Source of the DNA: Bacillota bacterium
GTDB lineage: Bacteria > Bacillota > Negativicutes > Sporomusales > Sporomusaceae
Length of the DNA stretch: 35,381 nucleotides
Direction: 5' to 3'
Assembly: GCA_017889705.1 (NCBI GenBank)
Contig: JAGGAB010000039.1
Coordinates: forward strand, 1 to 35,381
The position numbers were made by a program, and so were the translations under genes. This document shows positions 1-7,116 of the stretch, piece after piece. How positions within the stretch are numbered: the stretch's first letter is position 1; each line of letters begins with the position of its first letter. The notes under the pieces were generated by a model that saw only the letters and a program-made list of their open reading frames with translations, did no database searches and was not told the DNA's origin.

Positions 1-744
1 GATCTAAATCGATTGGAGGAACTTTTCAAAAAAGAACCCATCAAATTTTTTTATACTGTTCCTCGTAACCACAATCCATTAGGTACAACCTATCCAAAAA
101 CACAACGAAAGGCCATTGCCGAACTAGCCGCTCGATATGATGTATATATTGTGGAGGATGACTATTTCGGAGATATCTCTTTCGATCCCAAATATGATCC
201 CATCTATGCGTATGGTGACCATCGTCATCACATCTACTTAAAAAATTTTTCTAAAATACTCCCCTGGATTCGAGTCGGAATTGTAGTCATCCCCACGGAT
301 CTTTTAAATATCTTTACAGAACATACACGTTTCTCCTATTATTATTCCTATTTTTCAGCTTCTTTGATATCACAAGCCACGTTAGAAATTTATATTCGCA
401 GTAATATACTAAAAAAACATGTCCAATCAATAAAAAAAGAGCTCTCCGAGAGATTGAAATGTCTAGATAACAATTTTCGTAACTTGGCTACCTATAATAT
501 AAAATGTATCGGTGGCAAAACGGGCTATTATTCTTATTTGAAGCTGCCAGATTATATGAATGAGAATCAGTTTATTGAAAATCTAAAAAAACGTCATATT
601 CGCATTGCTGGCGGAAGTAATTACTCTTTTTACATCGATAACTCTTGGCGTGAAAAAGGAATCCGACTGAGCATTGCGCGTACCAATAAAGCTGCTATTA
701 ACAAGGGTTTTGAGATAATCTACGAAGAATTGAAGCGCCGTTAA
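1..744 (+). CDS. MocR/PdxR-type regulator, aminotransferase-like domain (5' partial)
   Basis: The frame is open from the first base, so the gene begins upstream of the window; the TTG at 13 is not a real start. What remains is the fold-type I aminotransferase-like domain of a GntR/MocR-family regulator. Visible landmarks are the NHNPLGT segment near the start (family N-P-x-G motif), VEDDYFGD (the Asp that contacts the PLP pyridine nitrogen) and LKNFSKILPWIRVG, where the Lys is the expected PLP-binding residue. The C-terminus ends normally with a TAA. In this family an N-terminal winged helix binds DNA and PLP or an amino acid is the effector; that part lies outside the window. A stand-alone aminotransferase cannot be excluded from this fragment, but the compact FSKxxPWIRVG form favours MocR. 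Codon use is more AT-rich than in the genes to the right. Confidence 0.8.
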   Translation, partial: DLNRLEELFKKEPIKFFYTVPRNHNPLGTTYPKTQRKAIAELAARYDVYIVEDDYFGDISFDPKYDPIYAYGDHRHHIYLKNFSKILPWIRVGIVVIPTDLLNIFTEHTRFSYYYSYFSASLISQATLEIYIRSNILKKHVQSIKKELSERLKCLDNNFRNLATYNIKCIGGKTGYYSYLKLPDYMNENQFIENLKKRHIRIAGGSNYSFYIDNSWREKGIRLSIARTNKAAINKGFEIIYEELKRR

Positions 745-1032
745 GACTAAAAGCGCAGGACGGTTTGGAACCACTGAAAAAGTCGCAATCAACAAGTTTT
801 TCCCACCAAAGACACGAAATAAGCTATACCATGATAAATGGGGGAATGACTTGATGTTAAAGGTTCGAGTGAAACAATCAGGTGACGGTTCTTTGAGTTA
901 AATTACTATTAAAAAATGCCCTAAATTTACTTCCTTCTTCAAGTCACCTGTCAGTGTCGAGTTATTATATCTCCTTCATTAATATATTCTGTATAAAAGG
1001 TGAGCGAATAATCATCTTCCGAACTAATTATT
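745..1032. other. intergenic stretch with a REP-like GGTGAC inverted repeat
   Basis: No convincing gene is seen. CAGGTGAC (about 880) and GTCACCTG (about 944) form an 8-bp inverted pair, with a GGTTCTTTGAGTT stretch inside. A similar GGTGACACAGGGGACG string occurs at about 8034-8049. The pattern resembles small dispersed repeats common in Firmicutes, but both copies are degenerate. Confidence 0.3.
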
Positions 1033-1698
1033 TTAATTACTTGATGAGCCAATTGCAATTCCAATCAGGAACGCCGCAATATCACGTATTTCGCGGTCAT
1101 GACGTTCACTTTCGCGCTCTTGACGATCTTGCCATTCTCTTTCACTTTCATGCTGACCTCGCCGCATTTCCTGTTCGTGGCGCTCATTTTCTTTACGCAG
1201 TCGATCATCATGCGCACGCTCGCGCTGATGCTCCCGTTCTCCTCGTTCCCGAATATCACGTAATTCGCGGTCATGACGCTTTTTTTCGCGCTCTTGCCGC
1301 TCATACCATTCTCTTCTGCTTTCATGCTGACGCCGCCGCACTTCCCATTCATGGCGTTCATTTTCTTTACGAATTCGTTCATCATATTCACGCTGATGCT
1401 CACGTTGACGCCATTCCCAAATATCACGCAATTTGCGATAATGACGTTGCCTTTCGCGCTCTTGCTGATTTTCCCATTTGCTTCCGCTTTCGTGCTGACC
1501 CCGCCGCATTTCCTGTTTGTAGCGTTCAATTTCTTTACGCACTCGATCACCATACTCCTGCTCCAGTTCCCGCCACTCCCGTTCTTCATAACGTTGATCA
1601 TTATCTCTTGGTGATGCTTCGATTACAGATGCTCCAAACCCTATTTGCATGACACCTACCATTGAATATATAATAACTTTCTTTGCTAAGCTATTCAT
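1033..1698 (-). CDS. secreted, highly charged repeat protein of unknown function
   Basis: About 221 residues. The start at 1698 is chosen because GAGGGAGGG lies 7-8 bases upstream; the upstream in-frame ATG at 1716 overlaps that ribosome site. An N-terminal hydrophobic segment (roughly residues 6-28, ending GASVIEAS) looks like a signal peptide. The rest is dominated by Arg, Glu, Gln and His and consists of about three and a half repeats of 56-57 residues, each beginning QHES and containing RHxREIRDI and ERHExEMRRG. It probably forms long charged helices. The C-terminus ends in a short hydrophobic tail (AAFLIGIAIG). Similar low-complexity proteins are usually annotated as hypothetical. A periplasmic or surface role is inferred only from the signal peptide. 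The opposite strand carries a long open frame here, treated as a shadow. Confidence 0.65.
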   Translation of the reverse strand: MNSLAKKVIIYSMVGVMQIGFGASVIEASPRDNDQRYEEREWRELEQEYGDRVRKEIERYKQEMRRGQHESGSKWENQQERERQRHYRKLRDIWEWRQREHQREYDERIRKENERHEWEVRRRQHESRREWYERQEREKKRHDRELRDIRERGEREHQRERAHDDRLRKENERHEQEMRRGQHESEREWQDRQERESERHDREIRDIAAFLIGIAIGSSSN

Positions 1699-1744
1699 AA
1701 TTTTGCCCTCCCTCATTTTCCTAACTAAATTATAATTGGACTTC

Positions 1745-1828
1745 CTAAGGTCGATTTACAACGTCACCTATACCACCTGTCTTGATAAAGGGAAAGCTTT
1801 CTGTCGCAATGAAGAGAACTGGTTTCAT
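1745..1828 (-). pseudogene. glgA: glgA 5' relic (first 27 codons of glycogen synthase)
   Basis: A short reading frame starts at ATG 1828 with a GAGGTG ribosome site just upstream and reads ATESFPFIKTGGIGDVV before NRP and a TAG. This matches the N-terminus of bacterial glycogen/starch synthases, including the KTGG(L/I)xDVV motif that binds ADP-glucose. A full enzyme has about 480 residues, so only the first 5-6 percent remains. The following sequence runs into the leader of the charged repeat protein. This is a deletion remnant that kept its translation start. No other glycogen gene is seen nearby. Confidence 0.75.
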
Positions 1829-1951
1829 TTGGGTCACCTCACTTTCTTAGCTTTCCAAAGACAATCTTCTTGTTTCCCTTTTTCCATTAGTCAGCCTGGT
1901 GGCTGTTTTTTTATTGATTTATGACGATGCCGCTCAGGGACATCTTCATTG

Positions 1952-2065
1952 TCAATCGAGATGCAATAAGATGCAATAAAATTTGAAAAAAAAGCAAACT
2001 ACGGTTGCTATCAATACTACGCCTATTGCGAACCACAACAAGGATAGCCCATCAATCCATTCCAT
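1952..2065 (-). CDS. 37-residue single-pass membrane peptide
   Basis: ATG at 2065 is preceded by AGGAGGTG at a good distance, and the frame runs 37 codons to TGA. The peptide starts MEWIDGLSLLWF, followed by about 18 hydrophobic residues (FAIGVVLIATVVCFFF) and a short tail (KFYCILLHLD). It would be a small inner-membrane protein. The frame stays open upstream to a GTG at about 2113 that itself overlaps a GGAGG, so a longer form is conceivable but less likely. It lies 130 bases downstream of the OstA-like gene on the same strand and may share its transcript. I do not recognise the family. Confidence 0.55.
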   Translation of the reverse strand: MEWIDGLSLLWFAIGVVLIATVVCFFFKFYCILLHLD

Positions 2066-2197
2066 ATTACCGACACCTCCTTTGTTTTTACCGGGCACTT
2101 CGATCGCTTTCACCTCCGGATGATATAAAGGACTATGGCTGGCGTTACTATATATAGACCGCTAAGCACAATCAGTGTCAACAGAAGATGGATAGAA

Positions 2198-2683
2198 CTA
2201 CTCCAGCGTACAGGTTTTAATATTGTAGGTTACAGAAGCCGCGGACCATGTGTCACTGCCTTGAGTGACCTGCACATTGCCGGTAAATGTTCCAATTTTG
2301 GTGCGCCAGTTGAAATCTGCTGTATCGGCGGTGATGGTGATATGGGGCTGCGATAATGTCACGCCGCCGCCAAGTATCGCTTTGTTCCGGGTACCGTAGA
2401 CATAAACGCTGCCGGCGGTAAGATAAATGTTATCCTGGGCAAGGGTGATGCCGTCTGATCCCCAGACCTCCAACGAACTGAGACTGACTTTGGCCTGACC
2501 GGCCGTTATCACGCGGCTGCTGACTTCAATGCGTACGTTGCCTTTTAATAGATAGAGACCGGTATCTGTATCGTAATAGGTGGTGTCGGCCGTGATGACA
2601 GGTTTTGCAGCAGCGGCTGGGCCTGCTGAGCAGGCTAGGAGATAGAAAGATGCAATAATGAGTAATAACACGTTACGGTACAT
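2198..2683 (-). CDS. OstA/LptA-like periplasmic protein
   Basis: 161 residues. The N-terminus has a signal peptide (about residues 1-25) with a LLACSAG stretch that resembles a lipobox, then mature sequence from AAAKPVITADTTYY. The pattern ITADTxxYDxDTGxYLLKGNVRI followed by a second TADTADFNWRTKIGTFTGNVQV is typical of the OstA/LptA N-terminal domain, the beta-jellyroll bridge that carries lipopolysaccharide across the periplasm. The gene is an orphan here: no lptB, lptC or kdsC is beside it. The ribosome site GGAGGT lies about 9 bases before ATG 2683. A strong sigma-A promoter lies at 2763-2791. The presence of this domain is one reason to infer a diderm Firmicute. Confidence 0.8.
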   Translation of the reverse strand: MYRNVLLLIIASFYLLACSAGPAAAAKPVITADTTYYDTDTGLYLLKGNVRIEVSSRVITAGQAKVSLSSLEVWGSDGITLAQDNIYLTAGSVYVYGTRNKAILGGGVTLSQPHITITADTADFNWRTKIGTFTGNVQVTQGSDTWSAASVTYNIKTCTLE

Positions 2684-2734
2684 ATTTATGACCTCCAGGT
2701 AGATGGGATGGTAATTCGCTTTAATTTATACTTG

Positions 2735-2791
2735 TAGTACTCGTTTGGTTTTTATAGTACTAATAATATCTGCATTTTCTTTCCATGTCAA
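2735..2791 (-). promoter_or_regulatory. sigma-A promoter of the OstA-like gene with TAGTACT direct repeats
   Basis: On the minus strand TTGACA (2786-2791) and TATTAT (2763-2768) are separated by exactly 17 bases. Two TAGTACT copies at 2755-2761 and 2735-2741 start 20 bp apart, placing them on one helix face across the expected start site. Each contains the palindrome AGTACT. This looks like a repressor site, but the regulator is unknown. Confidence 0.6.
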
Positions 2792-3195
2792 TATCTTGTA
2801 ATGAATTTTGTTATTAATAACGGTTAATTTAACCAATCATATTTATGCAATAGATTAGTAAGCATGTTTGAATTAATATTTATTAGCAGTGGCTTTGTTC
2901 TGCTTTTTACAATACAGGAATAAGGAGCCATAGTAAAATAAAACCATAAAGAAATAAAAGTGAGGAACACTATCGAATGGGAACGTAAAATTTATTCTTC
3001 TGGAGCACCATTGGAAGATAAAGTGGTCTTCAGGTTGTGATCTTTGATGAAAATGCTAACCCCAAAAAGCGATAATATCGGTGATAATCAAAGGCAAGGC
3101 ACGGCAACTTATCACGGGACTCCCATTACATCAAGCATTACAAGGTCACGGCTCACCGTGCTGAGATCCTATGCAATGTGTATATTCTTAAAATA
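2792..3195. other. gene-poor stretch, possibly decayed coding DNA
   Basis: No open frame with a ribosome site is seen. Short frames around 2965-3190 look protein-like in pieces but are interrupted by stops and match nothing I recognise. The stretch separates the OstA-like promoter from the hairpin element at 3196. Confidence 0.4.
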
Positions 3196-3323
3196 ATTCG
3201 CCGTTAGAGATAATACGGAGAAAACTACCATAATTGAGGTGTATCGGGTCAAACAGCGAATTTTAAATATAAAGAAATAGCAGACTGCGGCCTGGATGAG
3301 CGTAGTCTGCTATTTCTTTATAG
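3196..3323. repeat. dispersed two-hairpin element, copy 1
   Basis: The first part has ATTCGCCGTT (3196-3205) and AACAGCGAAT (ending 3261) as inverted ends enclosing about 45 extra bases compared with copy 2. The second part is a perfect 19-bp stem (3268-3286 with 3304-3322) around a 17-base loop. Copy 2 is at 14698-14790. The two copies share the order, the ends and the flanking CTTTATAGA. Their stems differ at a base pair changed on both sides. The right end runs straight into a truncated aldo/keto reductase. Confidence 0.75.
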
Positions 3324-3336
3324 AGGAGCTTTAGAA

Positions 3337-3711
3337 TTGGAGCCGAGCATCAATCAAATTGAGCTTTACCCTTACTTTAATCAGGAAGAACAGCGCCGTT
3401 GGCACACGGAGCATGGCATCGCAACAGAGTCTTGGAGTCCTTTAGGGCGGGGTAACAGTATATTGGAAAATAAAATACTTGCTGACATTGCCAAAACGCA
3501 TCAAAAATCTATCTCTCAAGTGATTTTGCGTTGGCATATACAGTCTGGGGCGATTCCGATTCCAAAAGCATCTTCACAAAAGCATCAGCGTGATAATTTA
3601 GATATTTTTGATTTTCAAATGACAGAAGAAGAAATGGACAGCATTTCCGGTCTCACCAGTGAGTCAGGGCGTACTAATAATCAAGACCCGAGAACATACG
3701 AAGAGTTCTAA
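3337..3711 (+). pseudogene. aldo/keto reductase, C-terminal fragment
   Basis: The frame encodes EPSINQIELYPYFNQ, then ATESWSPLGRG, the SQVILRWHIQSGAIPIPKAS stretch and a normal C-terminus. These are the second half of an AKR5-type NADPH reductase of the diketogluconate reductase group. ILRWHIQ and PIPKASS are cofactor-binding segments. A complete enzyme has about 275 residues; here only about 124 remain. The N-terminal half with the catalytic Asp, Tyr, Lys and His is missing. The frame remains open leftward through the hairpin element, with no ribosome site and only a TTG as start, so it is not a working gene. A hairpin followed by T residues (about 3726-3760) lies after the stop. Confidence 0.85.
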
Positions 3712-3725
3712 AATATTTATAAACC

Positions 3726-3764
3726 AGGGCAGAATCTTTTTGAGATTTCTGTCCTTTTCCTGTC
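3726..3764 (+). terminator. terminator after the aldo/keto reductase fragment
   Basis: GGGCAGA pairs with a right arm ending TCTGTCC (one G-U pair and a bulge further in), followed by TTTTCCT. It sits 15 bases after the stop codon. Confidence 0.55.
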
Positions 3765-3876
3765 ACTATATTATGTACCACTACAATCAGATTGAGGAGA
3801 ATCGCGACATGTTCTAAAATGGCGATATGTTTCACTCCGGGATCCATCGCGCTCTATGCAATCGTCTCCCTATGGC

Positions 3877-3920
3877 TGCCATGGATGAGATGAAAGCTGA
3901 TATTCATCTCATCCATGGCA
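3877..3920. repeat. 18-bp perfect inverted repeat
   Basis: Arms 3877-3894 and 3903-3920 are perfect complements around an 8-base loop. It lies about 40 bases beyond the end of the leftward sensor kinase gene and may end that transcript, but it lacks a T-run on that strand. Confidence 0.6.
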
Positions 3921-3958
3921 CGATATTCACTATGAAGGATGAATAAAACTGTATAATT

Positions 3959-5362
3959 TCAAATTGGATTCGTATGATCTTGATTATTGCTGTTTGTGTA
4001 ATGTCTGGGCCGGTTAGGCAGTGAGAAGCGAAATAGTGTACCCTGCCCCGGAAGGCTTTCCACAGAAATTTGGCCGCCATGACTTTCGATAATCCATTTA
4101 ACGATAGAAAGACCGAGCCCTGCACTGGTATCTTCCACGCTTTTTCGGGAGGGATCAACCTGATAGAACCTGTTCCAAATTTGAGGCAGGTCATCAGAGG
4201 CAATGCCAATGCCATTATCTTCAATGCTGCCAAGCACGTCTTCTTTGAGCTGGTGGAGCTCAACTTTAATCCAGCCATTTTGCCGTCCGTAACGTATGGC
4301 ATTTTGTAATAAATTTAATAATAGACGCATGATCGAGGTTTGGTCGGCAACAATTATAAGGTTGTCGTCAATTGCGGTATGGATGGTGATATTCTTTGAT
4401 TGAGCAGTTATCATGAGTTCATCGATGACCATATTGGTTATTTCACTCAGGTTGACGGTCTCAAAATCAAGCTGTGCCGATTGATGGTCTGTACGGGCGA
4501 GTAACAGTAAAGAAGATACTAAAGCCATCATTTTTTTTGCTTGCTGTTGAATCACCTGCAGGGCGTCCGCTGTTTCGGCGGGGTTGTCTCTCTGGGTCAG
4601 GCCATATTCCGTGTGGGCCAGGATAACAGAAAGTGGTGTTCTGAGTTCGTGGGAAGCATCAGAGGTAAACTGACGTTCTTTTTGAAAAGAGAGCTCTAAC
4701 TGATCCAGCATATGGTCAAAGGTTTGTGCTAGGTCATCAATTTCGTCTTTGCTGCCACTTAGTTGGATGCGCTTGGACAGGTCGCCGCTATTCTCAATAT
4801 CTGCTGCCGTTTTTCTGATCAGGCTGACTGGCTGAAACGCTTTTTGGGTAATCAGCCAGCCGCCAAAAGCAGCTAATAGGGCTAGAAACGGAAATAGAAT
4901 TACGCAAATTAATAAAATATAAGTGCGTGTCTCATAACTTGCATTAAGGGAGATGACTCCCCGGATCCATAATGCTTCCGGCCAGTTAGTGCTGACGTAA
5001 AGGTCATAGACCAGCCAATGGACTTCACCTGATTGAATGGTTTGGATCTGGTTGTTGTGCAATGGCACAGATGAAGAAAATCCAGACGGTAATAATCCTT
5101 TAATTAGAATTTGCTCCCTGTTATAAATAGAGATGCTGATACCGTCATCAAAATATTTTAATTTATGGAAGTCGAAGGTTCCATTTACATACTGAATGTC
5201 TTCAACGATATCATAGACTTCATCCTCTAGCTCACGCTGCAATTCAAAAACCAGAATTCTATCGGTGCTAAATGCGAGAATGCCTAAGATAATGCAGAGA
5301 ATTAAAACAATCAGCCCCGTATACCAAACAGTGATTTTAGTTTTAATTGACAGTGGTTTCAT
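3959..5362 (-). CDS. sensor histidine kinase, OmpR/EnvZ class
   Basis: 467 residues. Transmembrane segments lie near residues 12-31 and 148-171, enclosing a sensor region of about 115 residues. A HAMP linker (about 172-225) follows. The phosphoacceptor motif SHELRTPL has His at 238. The ATP-binding boxes are NLLQNAIRYG (N box, about 350), DNGIGI (382-387) and GLGLSIVK (415-422). The enzyme autophosphorylates and passes the phosphate to the response regulator encoded just upstream, whose stop overlaps this ATG by four bases. The input signal is unknown. The divergent PepSY protein gene suggests an envelope-stress or similar circuit, but that is inference. Confidence 0.95.
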   Translation of the reverse strand: MKPLSIKTKITVWYTGLIVLILCIILGILAFSTDRILVFELQRELEDEVYDIVEDIQYVNGTFDFHKLKYFDDGISISIYNREQILIKGLLPSGFSSSVPLHNNQIQTIQSGEVHWLVYDLYVSTNWPEALWIRGVISLNASYETRTYILLICVILFPFLALLAAFGGWLITQKAFQPVSLIRKTAADIENSGDLSKRIQLSGSKDEIDDLAQTFDHMLDQLELSFQKERQFTSDASHELRTPLSVILAHTEYGLTQRDNPAETADALQVIQQQAKKMMALVSSLLLLARTDHQSAQLDFETVNLSEITNMVIDELMITAQSKNITIHTAIDDNLIIVADQTSIMRLLLNLLQNAIRYGRQNGWIKVELHQLKEDVLGSIEDNGIGIASDDLPQIWNRFYQVDPSRKSVEDTSAGLGLSIVKWIIESHGGQISVESLPGQGTLFRFSLPNRPRHYTNSNNQDHTNPI

Positions 5363-6033
5363 AAGTTCTCCTGCAGAACATAACCCGATCCGCGTACGGT
5401 ATGAATTAACTTCTGCTCAAAGCCGTCATCAATCTTTTGACGCAAATAACGAATATATACATTGACCACATTGGAAGCACCTTCGAAATCGTAGCTCCAG
5501 ATGTGTTGCTCGATTTTATCTCGGGATAGAATGATACCTTTGTTGTGAAGCATGTACTCCAGAATGGCGAACTCCCTGCCGGATAAAATGATTTGTTTTC
5601 CACCTCTGATTACTTTGCGGGTACTGAAATTTACAATTAGATCAGCAACCGAGATAGTATCACATTGAATATCTGTCTGCCGGCGTACTAGTACACGCAG
5701 CCTTGCCAGCAATTCTTCAAAAGCAAACGGTTTTATCAGGTAATCGTCGGCACCGGCATCCAGTCCTTCAACCCGGTTCTCAATGCTGTCTTTAGCGGTC
5801 AATAAAAGAACTGGCGGACTTTCTTTTTGCCGGCGAAGCTTTTTTAGCAGGGAAATTCCGTCCAGTTTGGGCAGCATCCAATCCAGAATTACAACATCAT
5901 ATGTTGTTGCTTCCAAATAATAGCTGGCCTCCAGTCCATCTCCCGCAGTATCTACGCCATAGCCAGATTGCGTTAATCGCTTTTTTAGCAATATTCGCAA
6001 ATCTTTCTCATCTTCCACAATTAATACCCGCAT
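5359..6033 (-). CDS. response regulator, OmpR/PhoB family
   Basis: 224 residues. The N-terminal receiver domain shows the acidic pair VEDEKD, the phosphoacceptor Asp51 in VILDWMLPK, and the conserved Lys in LLLTAKDS. The C-terminal winged helix (about 130-222) has SGREFAILEYML and VVNVYIRYLRQKID, which make the trans-activation loop and recognition helix. The start ATG 6033 follows GGGAGGAG by 7 bases. It forms an operon with the downstream kinase. Upstream is TATAAT with an extended TG (about 6070). A pair of TTTAATC repeats 11 bp apart in the shared promoter region (6110-6127) is the likely binding site. Confidence 0.95.
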   Translation of the reverse strand: MRVLIVEDEKDLRILLKKRLTQSGYGVDTAGDGLEASYYLEATTYDVVILDWMLPKLDGISLLKKLRRQKESPPVLLLTAKDSIENRVEGLDAGADDYLIKPFAFEELLARLRVLVRRQTDIQCDTISVADLIVNFSTRKVIRGGKQIILSGREFAILEYMLHNKGIILSRDKIEQHIWSYDFEGASNVVNVYIRYLRQKIDDGFEQKLIHTVRGSGYVLQENL

Positions 6034-6109
6034 CGGTCTGCTCCTCCCTTTTTAGTTCTTTGTTTGCATTATATCATATTTTTTCTGGAAGAATTATGGA
6101 AACTTCGGT

Positions 6110-6145
6110 TTTAATCTTGGTTTAATCTCCGTCTGCTAAGATAAT
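6110..6145 (+). promoter_or_regulatory. promoter of the PepSY gene with OmpR/PhoB-type direct repeats
   Basis: TTTAATC occurs at 6110-6116 and 6121-6127, a period of 11 bp as in sites of this regulator class. TTGGTT (6117-6122), 17 bases, then GATAAT (6140-6145) form a weak -35 and -10. The repeats overlap the -35, which fits activation by the adjacent response regulator. Confidence 0.5.
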
Positions 6146-6193
6146 GACAAACAGCAGATTTACTGCTAATCAAACAAGAGAGGATGATGGAAA

Positions 6194-6670
6194 ATGTGGG
6201 AAAAGATAATGCGGGGGCTCTTAGTGATAGCAGCCACAGTGTTTGTTTCAGCGACAGCGATTGCAGCGTTGGATGAAGCTGGAGCGCGTGAAATTGCAAG
6301 GCAATGGGTGCCAGAAGAAGCGGTTTATCTATCAACAAAAGATGAGATCGATGAATATGAAGTTGAATTTCTGGTTCACGAAACCAATAGCAAATATCAA
6401 ATCGATATAAATAAAAATACTGCAATGGTAGCAGAAGTAAAAACTAAACTAAGAGGTGATTGGGGGAGCTTAACCGTAAAGCTGAATGAGAGTGATGTTG
6501 CAGCAATCGTACTGAGTGAGTTTCCCGGCTCACAAATTGGTCAGGTAAAACTGGATTCGGATGATGGATATCGGAAATATGAAGTTAAATTTGCAAATGG
6601 TTCGATTCGTGGCGAAATGGAGATTAATCCGGAGACTGGTGTCATCCTGGAAAGAGATATCAAATATTAG
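6194..6670 (+). CDS. exported protein with two PepSY-like domains
   Basis: 158 residues with a signal peptide (about 1-24, GLLVIAATVFVSATAIAA). Two PepSY-like modules follow: residues 25-82 (EAGAREIARQWVP to a YQIDINKNTAMVAEV strand pattern) and 97-158 (ESDVAAIVLSEFPGSQIGQV to GEMEINPETGVILERD). PepSY domains are found in inhibitors of secreted proteases and in envelope proteins tied to two-component systems. The start is ATG 6194 with AGAGAGG about 9 bases upstream; an ATG at 6212 inside would also leave a signal peptide. The gene is divergent from the regulator/kinase operon and has direct repeats in its promoter, so it is the probable target. Two terminator-like hairpins follow. Confidence 0.85.
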   Translation: MWEKIMRGLLVIAATVFVSATAIAALDEAGAREIARQWVPEEAVYLSTKDEIDEYEVEFLVHETNSKYQIDINKNTAMVAEVKTKLRGDWGSLTVKLNESDVAAIVLSEFPGSQIGQVKLDSDDGYRKYEVKFANGSIRGEMEINPETGVILERDIKY

Positions 6671-6691
6671 CAATTAAATAACAGACCAAGC

Positions 6692-6723
6692 CCCCTAATC
6701 GTAGCATTTTACGATAGGGGGCT
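6692..6723 (+). terminator. hairpin after the PepSY gene
   Basis: AGCCCCCTA and TAGGGGGCT pair, extended by TCGTA/TACGA with one bulged base. The T-run after it is weak. Confidence 0.5.
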
Positions 6724-6731
6724 CTTCATTT

Positions 6732-6777
6732 GAAAAAAGACGCAAAGGATTTTTGATATTCCCTTGCGTCTTTTTTC
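6732..6777. terminator. bidirectional rho-independent terminator
   Basis: GAAAAAAGACGCAA (6732-6745) pairs perfectly with TTGCGTCTTTTTTC (6764-6777). It has T-runs on both strands, so it can stop transcription either way. Confidence 0.8.
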
Positions 6778-6780
6778 AAA

Positions 6781-7116
6781 ATCAATTTCGTATTAAATAG
6801 TCGAATTCGCCCAGTGCCGCATTCGCACCGGTATAACTTCAACAATCTTTTCATTGTGATAAGCCTGTGCTTTAAATTACTTCCAAATCTAAATTTTAAC
6901 CAATTAATTATTAATTGATAGTATTAACTAAAAGGTATTGCTTATAGGATATAATAACGGATAAAAAATCGCCGTTTGACTCGATAGGAAAAGCCATATC
7001 GTGCGAATCGTTCCTCCGAAACTTGGGTGGGGAGAGCCACAAGGAGAGTAACGCAAGATAATTAGGTTAATATTATAGTGCTATATTGCAAACGAAAGAA
7101 ATCGGGGGTGGCAGGA
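6781..7116 (+). promoter_or_regulatory. leader of the EamA permease, possibly structured RNA
   Basis: No gene is seen in these 336 bases. From about 6970 to 7065 several stems can be drawn: CGATAGG/CC-A-TATCG, CTTG-TGG/CCACAAG, and CGTT-CCTCC/GGAG-GTAACG enclosing the second. Together they suggest a folded leader about 55 bases before the start codon. I compared it by eye with guanidine, fluoride, THF, glycine, ZTP and c-di-GMP riboswitch signatures and found no clear match. Confidence 0.3.

Noticed and set aside
954..1652. Long forward open frame (232 codons) over the charged repeat gene
   Set aside because: It has no ribosome site and is His/Phe/Ala-rich by reverse translation of the Arg/Glu repeats. 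The minus frame has a signal peptide and a strong ribosome site.
1892..1912. CAGCC-TGGT-GGCTG followed by seven T, terminator-like; in reverse slightly reminiscent of a c-di-GMP riboswitch core
   Set aside because: The stem is only 5 bp, there is no forward gene upstream of it, and the riboswitch consensus is not met.
1736..1924. Forward 62-codon frame
   Set aside because: It is antisense to the glgA relic, whose similarity and ribosome site are clearer.
6965..7065. Known riboswitch class before the permease
   Set aside because: No diagnostic core of the classes I could recall was found, so it is kept only as an unassigned structured leader.
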